Part shown: piece after piece, positions 57,716 to 64,000 of the stretch
Numbering within the stretch: position 1 is the first letter of the stretch
Layout: each line of letters begins with the position of its first letter
Source: Aurantimonas sp. 22II-16-19i
GTDB lineage: Bacteria > Pseudomonadota > Alphaproteobacteria > Rhizobiales > Rhizobiaceae
Direction: 5' to 3'
NCBI RefSeq assembly: GCF_002088275.1
Contig: NZ_AQQS01000004.1
Location: 124,001 to 188,000, forward strand
DNA length: 64,000 nucleotides
Program-made: the position numbers and the translations under genes
Notes under the pieces: model-generated
The model's input: the letters and a program-made list of their open reading frames with translations, nothing else
The model's database searches: none
What the model was told of the DNA's origin: nothing

Positions 57716-58486
57716 ATGGCCCCGTTCGAAACCTATCGCGACGCCTTCCCCAACGCCCGCCTGACCCGCAAGGACAACGGCGTGCTCGAGGTCGCTCTCC
57801 ACACCGACGGCGGCAAGCTCGTCTTCAACGGCCACACCCACGAGCAGTTCGTCGGGCTGTTCCATGCGATCGGCGAGGATCGCGACAACCGCGCGGTGAT
57901 CCTGACCGGCTCGGGCGACGCCTTCATGGATGCGATCGACCCCGACGGCTTCGACTTCTTCACGCCGAGGGGCTACGACAAGATCCTGCGCGAGGGCCGC
58001 AAGGTGCTGTCGAACATCCTCGACATCGAGATGCCGATGATCGCCGCCCTGAACGGACCGGTGCTGCTCCACAGCGAATATGCGCTCCTGACCGACATCG
58101 TGCTGGCGACGCCGGAAACGGTCTTCCAGGACAAGCCGCATTTCGAGTTCGGCATCGTGCCGGGTGACGGCGTGCACCTCCTCTGGCCGCATGTGATCGG
58201 CTCGATCCGCGGCCGCTATTTCCTGCTCACCCGCCAGGTGCTCGATGCCGCGACGGCGAAGGACTGGGGCGTGGTCAACGAGATCGTGCCGGCCGACCGC
58301 CTGCTCGCCCGGGCCCACCAGATCGCCGATGGCATCGCCTCGCTGCCGCCGCTGACCTCCCGCTACACCCGCATCGCGCTGACCCAGCCACTGCGCCGGC
58401 TGATCGACGAGGGAACCGGCTATGGCCTCGCTCTGGAGGGCATCAGCGCCGCCGAGGTCGCCCGCTCCATGGCCGCCGAGGGCTGA
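57716..58486 (+). CDS. Crotonase-family hydrolase resembling 6-oxocamphor hydrolase
   Basis: A 256-residue crotonase-fold protein. Compared from memory with 6-oxocamphor hydrolase of Rhodococcus, a C-C bond-cleaving beta-diketone hydrolase, long stretches agree (FQDKPHF, GIVPGDGVH, RGRYFLLT, ALNGPV). The reported catalytic residues His122, His145, Asp154 and Glu244 have counterparts at H119, H142, D151 and E241, a constant offset of three. Typical enoyl-CoA hydratase glutamates are not at their usual places. Beta-diketone cleavage is therefore more likely than hydration; the natural substrate is unknown. No camphor genes are adjacent. Confidence 0.78.
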   Translation: MAPFETYRDAFPNARLTRKDNGVLEVALHTDGGKLVFNGHTHEQFVGLFHAIGEDRDNRAVILTGSGDAFMDAIDPDGFDFFTPRGYDKILREGRKVLSNILDIEMPMIAALNGPVLLHSEYALLTDIVLATPETVFQDKPHFEFGIVPGDGVHLLWPHVIGSIRGRYFLLTRQVLDAATAKDWGVVNEIVPADRLLARAHQIADGIASLPPLTSRYTRIALTQPLRRLIDEGTGYGLALEGISAAEVARSMAAEG

Positions 58487-59005
58487 CCCGGCATGCCCCG
58501 CCCGGCTGCGTTGCCGGGCGGCAACCCCGACCGGACGCCGACTTTGATGGACCGAGGGACGTTCGTCGTGCGGACCGACAGGTTGGACCGAAACCGGAAT
58601 GTCCGCGCCTGGAGGCTGGAGATGAAAAAGCGGCCATGAGCTGAGGTGACCTCCGCAACCGCTTGCGACCCGTTATCGGCGTTTCCGACGACATCCCAAA
58701 CCTTCGGTCGTTCCGGGCAGACGGCAGAGCGGACTGTAAGCGGGCTGTGCGGCGCCAATCCCGCCAGATGGTTAGCTGCCGTTCTCGCCCAGGTGCACTG
58801 TAAGCCCAGGCTGCCCTCTTTATACGATGCGAACTGCTTTCGGCCTGCGGGAGTGTCTTCTATCGGAGGCGGGCATTGGACGGGGCTCGCAATCCTGGAC
58901 GTGGCCAGCAGCCACTGCTGAATATTGACGGCACAACACGGGACATGAATTGACGGATCGCTGAATTGATGACACACATCGCGTCGCTAATTTGGAGATT
59001 CTGCC
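58487..59005. other. Gene-free interval before the TetR gene, AT-richer at its end
   Basis: I see no credible gene. The last 100 bases are clearly AT-richer than the rest of the window and contain ATTGACGG twice (58923 and 58949). They probably hold the promoter and operator of the TetR-cupin pair. The earlier part has no recognised motif. Confidence 0.45.
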
Positions 59006-59641
59006 TTGTCCCTGACCCGCGCCTACAACAGCCCGATACGCGCGGCACAGTTCCGCGAAACCCGCGAGGCCATATTGTCTGCCTTGTTCTCTCTGATGGA
59101 GTCTGCAGCTACCCCGGACGACATCGGGATGGATGCAATCGCCGCCGAAGCGGGTGTGCAGCGCCGGACGATTTTCAGGCACTTCGAAAACAAGGAAGAA
59201 TTGCTGCGGACATTCTGGCCATGGCTCAATGCCCGCATCGGGGCCTCGGTCAAGCCGATGACCCCGGAGGACATTTCGGGCGGTCCGCGCCAGGCGTTTC
59301 CCCTCTTCGAAGCGCATGAAGCCGCCATACGGGCAGCGCTCCACTCCCGCACCGGGCGGGAGATGCGGGCGGGCACCATTGCGGATCGGCGCCGGGACTT
59401 CTCGGTGGCACTTGCTCCCGCCCTCGACAAATTATCCCACGTGGAGCGCCAGAAGATCGAAGCACTGGCTCACCTGCTCTACTCCGCCTCCGCATGGGAG
59501 GTTCTCAAGGATTATGGCGGTCTCGACGGCACCCAGGCCGGCGAGGCCGCTTCCTGGGCGCTCGAACTGATCCTGTCCGCGATCAACTCCGGCGAAACTG
59601 CGGCGGACACAACCATCGCAGCCAAAGGAGATGCGCGATGA
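59006..59641 (+). CDS. TetR family transcriptional regulator
   Basis: A 211-residue TetR-type repressor. The only suitable start is TTG at 59006, with GGAG nine bases upstream; it gives MSLTRAYNSPIRAAQFRETR. The N-terminal DNA-binding region contains GMDAIAAEAGVQRRTIFRHFENKEELL (two helices, about residues 41-67). The C-terminal ligand domain is helical. Its stop overlaps the ATG of a cupin gene (ATGA), so the two are co-translated. Codon and base use are less GC-rich than the surroundings, hinting at acquisition by transfer. Confidence 0.88.
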   Translation: MSLTRAYNSPIRAAQFRETREAILSALFSLMESAATPDDIGMDAIAAEAGVQRRTIFRHFENKEELLRTFWPWLNARIGASVKPMTPEDISGGPRQAFPLFEAHEAAIRAALHSRTGREMRAGTIADRRRDFSVALAPALDKLSHVERQKIEALAHLLYSASAWEVLKDYGGLDGTQAGEAASWALELILSAINSGETAADTTIAAKGDAR

Positions 59642-60093
59642 CCATAGACGTCAATACTCCCTCCAACGCCGATTGCCGTTGGGTGGTCGCCGACAAGATA
59701 CGCTTCCTGGGCAACTTCCCGGGCTCTTCAATCGAGCTTCTGGACATCGAGGTGCCTGCGGGCTCCGGTACTCCGCCTCACACGCACGAGTCAGCGGAGC
59801 TCTTCTATGTGCTGGAAGGAGAGTTAACTCTGCGGCAGTTCGGCTCGGAAGTTCCTCCCGTGGTCATCCATGCCGGCCCTGGAACATCGGTGAGGATTCC
59901 GTCCCGCGTGCCTCACAACTATGTCAATGAAAGCGGCAAGCCGGTTCGCATGCTGGTCATGCTTGAGGCAAGCATGGTGGCTTTCTTTCGCGATATCGGA
60001 TCCGCCGAGCCGGCAAGCAGTGTGCCGGACTTTGCGCGAATTGGCGCTGCCATGGAGAGACATGGCATCGAAGCACTCGCCAGTGCGGCCTGA
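59638..60093 (+). CDS. Cupin domain protein
   Basis: A 151-residue single-domain cupin. The start ATG overlaps the tetR stop and follows AAAGGAG. Metal ligands are visible as H48, H50 and E54 in PPHTHESAELFYVLEGEL, with H93 in RVPHNYVN. No signal peptide is seen. It may be a small dioxygenase, isomerase or sensor; sequence alone does not decide. It is presumably controlled by the coupled TetR protein. Confidence 0.85.
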   Translation: MTIDVNTPSNADCRWVVADKIRFLGNFPGSSIELLDIEVPAGSGTPPHTHESAELFYVLEGELTLRQFGSEVPPVVIHAGPGTSVRIPSRVPHNYVNESGKPVRMLVMLEASMVAFFRDIGSAEPASSVPDFARIGAAMERHGIEALASAA

Positions 60094-60488
60094 AACCGCA
60101 AAGCTCTTGATCGCGCCGGCACCAAGGTGCCGGCGCAACCTGCTCGTCGCTCCAAAAGCTGCCGGTCTGTGAGAGGTAAAAGCTGGATATTGACGGCTTT
60201 CGGGACCGTCCAGCTGGACGACGAATGCCTGGATTGCAGACGCGTTGCTGCCCAAGCGCGTGAGCCCGTTGAAGGGCAACTCCCCGGCGAAGCTGCAGAA
60301 GACGGTCTATGAACCGTCCTGCTGAGAGCTTCGACCCGGTCGCCCGCTGTTCGGGTGGCTGGGGCCGATGCGGCAGCCTGAGACGCCTTGACGGTGCCTC
60401 ATGTCATGGTGAAAACCGCAGAGCGATGCCAATGCCCACTAGGTGTTGGTGCTCTCCATGCATGCTCCTCGGGACAAGGCGGTCGACT

Positions 60489-61778
60489 ATGGGAATTCTC
60501 GCAAAGGCGACTGAAGTCGTGGGTGGCGCTGTCGCGCTCGTCAGGCGCTTCGGTTCTCCGTCGCATCAAGCCGTCGGGCTGACACCCCAGATTCCGGAGG
60601 CGCGAAAGCAGGCAATCATGACCTTGAAACTTCCCGCAGCAGAAGGCTGGAAGGACGGGCGCCTGCCCACCTGCGCGCCGGGGCTTCAGGTCAATGCCTT
60701 TGCGTCGAACCTCGATCATCCCCGCTGGATCGAGGTCCTGCCGAACGGCGACGTCCTCGTGGCGGAAGCGAAGGAGCAGCCGGAGACGCCGCGCACTCTC
60801 ATGGACCACGCCCAGCAGGCGACGATGCGCCGCGTCAAGGCGATCGGCGAGAGCGCCAATCGTGTCACCCTTTGGCGTGACGCGGATGGGGACGGTGTCG
60901 CCGAGCGCCGCGAGGTCTTCGTGGAAAACCAGAACCAACCCTTCGGCATGGCGCTGATCGGCGACCGGTTCTATCTCGGGAACACGGACGGCATTCGGTG
61001 CTTCGACTACCGGCCAGGCGATACGAGCCTCACGGGCGGTGGTGAAACGCTCGTCGACTTCAAGCCGCACGGGCACTGGACCCGCAGCCTGATCGTCTCG
61101 CCGGATCGGGCGAAGATCTACGCTGGCGTCGGATCGCTGTCCAACATCGGCGACAAGGGGATGGCGGCGGAAGAGGGGCGCGCGGCGATCTGGGAACTGG
61201 ACGTTGCCACCGGAAAGGCGCGGATTTTTGCCTCCGGGCTGCGGAACCCGGTCGGCATGGCCTTCGAGCCGGTCACGGGAAAGCTCTGGACCGTCGTCAA
61301 CGAGCGCGACGGGCTTGGGGACGAAACGCCGCCCGACTACCTGACGTCCGTCGAAGAGGGTGGGTTTTACGGCTGGCCCTACTGCTACTGGGGCAGGACC
61401 GTCGACGATCGTGTCCCGCAGGCTCCGGACCTCGTCGCCCGTGCTATCCAGCCGGATTATGCTCTCGGCGGCCACACCGCATCGCTCGGCCTCTGCTGGA
61501 TGCCGGCCGGCACCTTGCCGGGGTTCGGCGAGGGCATGGTGATCGGCCAGCACGGATCGTGGAATCGCTCGACGCTCAGCGGCTACAAGCTGATCTTCGT
61601 CCCCTTCGCCAATGGCGCGCCGAACGGACCGGCCCGCGATATCCTGTCCGGCTTCCTGTCAAAGGACGAGAAACTGGCCTATGGACGTCCCGTCGGCGTG
61701 GCGATCGGCCCTGACGGCAGATCGCTGCTGTTGGCCGACGATGTGGGAGACGTCATCTGGCGCGTGAGCGCCGTGTGA
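60489..61778 (+). CDS. PQQ-type sugar dehydrogenase (sorbosone dehydrogenase family)
   Basis: A six-bladed beta-propeller quinoprotein of about 429 residues from the ATG at 60489. Family features include LDHPRWIEVLPNGDVLVAEA near residue 81, RDADGDGVAE, QNQPFGMALIGDRFYLGNTDG, SGLRNPVGMAFEP, VNERDGLGDETPPDYL and GQHGSWNRS. These enzymes oxidise aldoses or sorbosone using PQQ and are normally periplasmic. The N-terminus here (MGILAKATEVVGGAVALVRR) is not a convincing signal peptide, so export is unclear, and the start could be elsewhere in the open frame back to 60309. Nothing else is seen in 60094-60488. Confidence 0.82.
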   Translation: MGILAKATEVVGGAVALVRRFGSPSHQAVGLTPQIPEARKQAIMTLKLPAAEGWKDGRLPTCAPGLQVNAFASNLDHPRWIEVLPNGDVLVAEAKEQPETPRTLMDHAQQATMRRVKAIGESANRVTLWRDADGDGVAERREVFVENQNQPFGMALIGDRFYLGNTDGIRCFDYRPGDTSLTGGGETLVDFKPHGHWTRSLIVSPDRAKIYAGVGSLSNIGDKGMAAEEGRAAIWELDVATGKARIFASGLRNPVGMAFEPVTGKLWTVVNERDGLGDETPPDYLTSVEEGGFYGWPYCYWGRTVDDRVPQAPDLVARAIQPDYALGGHTASLGLCWMPAGTLPGFGEGMVIGQHGSWNRSTLSGYKLIFVPFANGAPNGPARDILSGFLSKDEKLAYGRPVGVAIGPDGRSLLLADDVGDVIWRVSAV

Positions 61779-62122
61779 CGCAGTCGGTCGCACCGTAGCG
61801 GTGACCGCGGCGGCTGAGATAAAGCTGTGGACCCGGAACGGGCGCCTGACGGCGAACTCGACCATGCGGGAGCCTCGACCGCGAGCCGCCAACCCGATGG
61901 TCGAGCGATCGCGCCGGGTTGCGTCGGCGAAACAGTCGTGAAGATCGGGCTGGGACGGGCCGGAAGCGGCCGGTCCGCTTCCGGGGGTGCGGATAGCTGC
62001 CGTTCCGCTCACTTGAAGGGTTCCGAGCGCCGCGAGGCGTACGAAAGTCGCCGAAGAACGAACCCGCGGGATGCCGGTGTCGGGTCATGGAATCTTCGGC
62101 TGACGGGGGTGTCGGAATGAGT

Positions 62123-62229
62123 GATACCAGTGGCCCGGGAGGCTGACTCCCGGGCCACTGGTATCGAGCCTGCGCGGCGCTTGAGCGGGCACCCCTTGGC
62201 ACCGGTCGAAGACCGGGGCCGACGGTATG
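62123..62229 (+). repeat. Hairpin-plus-tail intergenic repeat, copy 4
   Basis: A perfect 18-bp stem (GATACCAGTGGCCCGGGA, 62123-62140, pairing with 62148-62165) is followed by the conserved tail with CCCCTTGGCACCGGTCGAAG, ACCGG and CGACGGTATGA. Compared with copy 1, the stem differs at two positions, and both are compensated on the opposite arm. It lies in the 874-base interval before the response-regulator gene. Apart from a transposase remnant at 62409, I see no gene in that interval. Confidence 0.88.
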
Positions 62230-62408
62230 ATATCCTCGGCGAAGCGTCGTTGATTTTGCCTCGGGACACCGTCGATGTCTTTGCGGCACCGATGCGAAGG
62301 AAGGCTCGCTGGTGCGGCTCGCGAGGGTGATTTCAAGGACTGGCAGGTGAGGGCCCGAGCCCCGGATTGCGCCATGCGGGGGTGATGGCGACACGATGCC
62401 ATGCCGGG

Positions 62409-62580
62409 TCATGGCAAGCACTTTCGGGCTGATGAGGTGCGCGGTGGCGGACCGCGTGGTTGTCGCCAGCGCAGGAACATCCCGACGACAGTCATGTGTC
62501 CGCCGCAGCAGGGGCAGGGCGGGCGGATATCGGGTCGATCCGAGGCTTGCGGATCTTCTTCGGGGAGGCAGGTCCCGGCC
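62409..62580 (-). pseudogene. Remnant of a transposase C-terminus
   Basis: On the minus strand, the frame ending at 62409 reads DIRPPCPCCGGHMTVVGMFLRW. It resembles the zinc-ribbon-like C-terminal end (CPCCGGRM-type) of transposases common in rhizobia, possibly of the IS91 group. Upstream coding sequence is missing, because the frame runs straight into the antisense of the response-regulator gene. It is a short relic without visible terminal repeats. The family assignment is from memory and uncertain. Confidence 0.45.
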
Positions 62581-62652
62581 AACGGGCGAGGATTCGTGGA
62601 GCGTCGCGATAGGTGCTTGCCTATCCCGGCACCATGGCGGACACAGAAACCC

Positions 62653-63372
62653 ATGAGCACGCGCGCGGCCCTGATCCTGATCGTCGAGGACGATCCCGAC
62701 ATCCGCCATCTCGTCACCGACCTGATGGCACGGGAGGGTTTTGCCGTCGAACAGGCCAAGGACGTTGCGGCCGCCGAGGCGTCGATCGCGCGCAAGCGGC
62801 CGGACGTCGTCATCCTCGACCTGATGCTGCCGGGAGAGGACGGCCTGTCCTTCTGTCGCCGCCTGAGAGCCCGCGACGCGCTGCCGATTCTCATGCTGAC
62901 CGCGAAGAGCGACGAAATCGACCGGGTGCTCGGGCTCGAGATGGGGGCGGACGACTATCTCGTGAAGCCGTTCGGGCCGCGCGAGCTGGTCGCCCGGGTC
63001 CGGGTCATCCTTCGGCGCCGGCAGTCGCCCGCTTCGCTCCCGCCGCCCTCCCGCCGGTTCGGTTTCGCGGGCTTCGTGATCGACATCGACGCTCGCGAAC
63101 TGACGACCGAGGATGGTCGAGCGATCTCGCTCACGACAGGCGAGTTCGACCTCCTGTCCTGCTTCGTCCAGCGGCCCCGCCGAGTGCTGACGCGCGACCA
63201 GATCCTCGACTGGACCCGTGGCCGCGAGGCCGACCCCTTCGACCGGACGGTCGACATGCTGGTCTCCCGGTTGCGCAGGAAGCTCGACGCCGCGCAGCCG
63301 GGCTCGAACCTCATCACCACGATCCGCAATGGCGGATACCTGTTCGTCGCACCGGTCAGACCGGTTTCGTGA
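62653..63372 (+). CDS. OmpR-family response regulator
   Basis: A 239-residue two-component regulator. The receiver domain (about 7-120) has the acidic pair D13-D14, the phosphorylation site D56 in VVILDLMLPG, T83 and K105 in LVKPFG. The C-terminal winged-helix domain contains LTTGEFDLLSCFVQRPRRVL, the recognition region DRTVDMLVSRLRRKLD and the wing TTIRNGGYLF. I use the ATG at 62653; earlier in-frame ATGs lack homology. Its stop overlaps the ATG of a sensor kinase (TGATG), so the pair is translationally coupled. Confidence 0.95.
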   Translation: MSTRAALILIVEDDPDIRHLVTDLMAREGFAVEQAKDVAAAEASIARKRPDVVILDLMLPGEDGLSFCRRLRARDALPILMLTAKSDEIDRVLGLEMGADDYLVKPFGPRELVARVRVILRRRQSPASLPPPSRRFGFAGFVIDIDARELTTEDGRAISLTTGEFDLLSCFVQRPRRVLTRDQILDWTRGREADPFDRTVDMLVSRLRRKLDAAQPGSNLITTIRNGGYLFVAPVRPVS

Positions 63373-64000
63373 TGCTGCGCCTGAGCCTCGCCGCGCGCCT
63401 CAGTGTTCTCGTCGTCGCCGCGCTGTTGACGGTGTGGTTGATTGTGCTCGGGCTCTACTATCTGGGCTTCGAGGGCGGTGTCGACGGCGCCTTCCCCTCG
63501 GCCAGGAAGGTGGCCACAATCATTCGCCTGGTCGAGGAGACGCCACCCGACAGGCGTCCACTCCTCCTGGAAGGCTTGAGCTCGGACACGCTGGAGGTGA
63601 GCCTGGCCGCTCCCGGTGCGCTTGCGGTCCGACCGGAAGGACGCCGGGAGGTCGCTGCGGAGCTTGCGAAACGCTACGAGCCGGCGTTCGGGGGGCGAGA
63701 CGCCGTCTTTGTGGCCGTGCCGCGGGGGCTCATCCAGGAGAGCTTTCCCAGGCTCTTTGGGACCGCAGTCAATGGCCTGCAGTTCCGCATTGCCCTGGGG
63801 ACCGGCGACACCCTCGTCATTGACACCCGGAACACGACCGTACGCTCGCGGCTCGGGCTACCAGTGGGGTTCGGAGCGGGTTTTATCGGGACGATGCTGG
63901 CGCTCCTCGCCTTGATCGTGATGCAACGTGAGATCCGGCCGTTGCGGCGATTGGCGATGGCGGCCGACCAGATCGATCTGTCGAGCGACCCGGTGCTGAT
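63372..64000 (+). CDS. Sensor histidine kinase, 3'-truncated by window edge
   Basis: The frame is open from the ATG at 63372, overlapping the regulator's stop, to the end of the window (209 residues). Residues 9-32 form a first membrane segment (LSVLVVAALLTVWLIVLGLYYL). A periplasmic domain of about 130 residues follows, then a second membrane segment near 168-185 (GFGAGFIGTMLALLALIV). The start of a HAMP linker (REIRPLRRLAMAADQID) is the last recognisable element. The His-phosphotransfer and ATPase domains lie outside. The signal sensed is unknown. Confidence 0.88.
   Translation, partial: MLRLSLAARLSVLVVAALLTVWLIVLGLYYLGFEGGVDGAFPSARKVATIIRLVEETPPDRRPLLLEGLSSDTLEVSLAAPGALAVRPEGRREVAAELAKRYEPAFGGRDAVFVAVPRGLIQESFPRLFGTAVNGLQFRIALGTGDTLVIDTRNTTVRSRLGLPVGFGAGFIGTMLALLALIVMQREIRPLRRLAMAADQIDLSSDPVL

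Overview
The window is a high-GC (roughly two-thirds G+C, judged by eye) chromosomal segment of an alphaproteobacterium, most likely of the order Hyphomicrobiales (Rhizobiales). The evidence is the tsf-pyrH-frr-uppS-cdsA-rseP-bamA-lpxD-fabZ-lpxA-lpxI-lpxB gene order, the use of LpxI instead of LpxH, a 2862-residue cyclic beta-1,2-glucan synthase of the Brucella/Agrobacterium type, a CIRCE-controlled groESL operon, and palindromic intergenic repeats of kinds common in that order. I cannot name a genus.

Layout. 1-12561: translation and envelope genes (3' part of tsf, then pyrH to lpxB), all on the + strand. 12586-20404: a palindromic repeat block, then a minus-strand catabolic locus with a CoA ligase, a crotonase, a short-chain dehydrogenase and a DctPQM TRAP transporter, and a divergent MarR regulator. 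20683-24562: groESL with CIRCE, a DUF1488 protein, a cold-shock protein and two small basic proteins. 24704-33292: the cyclic glucan synthase, then a repeat and tRNA-Ala(GGC). 34297-36240: a B12-dependent radical SAM protein of the RiPP C-methyltransferase type with no visible precursor. 36497-40359: recR, ybaB, dnaX and a ParDE-type toxin-antitoxin pair. 40440-44743: a hydroxycinnamate (ferulate/coumarate) locus with an amidohydrolase, MarR regulator and hydratase opposite a feruloyl-CoA synthase. 45029-47638: an ammonium transporter behind a sigma-54-like promoter, and an MDR oxidoreductase. 47710-48660: a repeat, a decayed DUF4396 gene and rpsU. 49332-54008: a cytochrome P450, a thioesterase and gyrB. 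54321-58486: a redox/detoxification cluster (SDR, peroxiredoxin-like protein, GST, LysR) and a crotonase closely resembling 6-oxocamphor hydrolase. 59006-64000: a TetR-cupin pair in locally AT-richer DNA, a PQQ-type sugar dehydrogenase, a transposase remnant, and a two-component system whose kinase runs off the window.

How the genes work together. The first block couples translation, phospholipid and undecaprenyl-phosphate synthesis, site-2 proteolysis, outer-membrane protein insertion and lipid A synthesis. Cyclic glucan synthase adds another envelope function. At least two loci degrade organic acids through CoA thioesters, each with a MarR-family regulator.

The most unusual non-coding feature is a family of about 105-bp intergenic elements with four clear copies (1061, 16095, 33295 and 62123). 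Each has a long variable hairpin whose two arms have changed together, followed by a conserved tail. The most unusual protein-level features are the orphan RiPP-type radical SAM enzyme and the 6-oxocamphor-hydrolase-like crotonase. No rRNA, CRISPR array, prophage or complete insertion sequence was seen.
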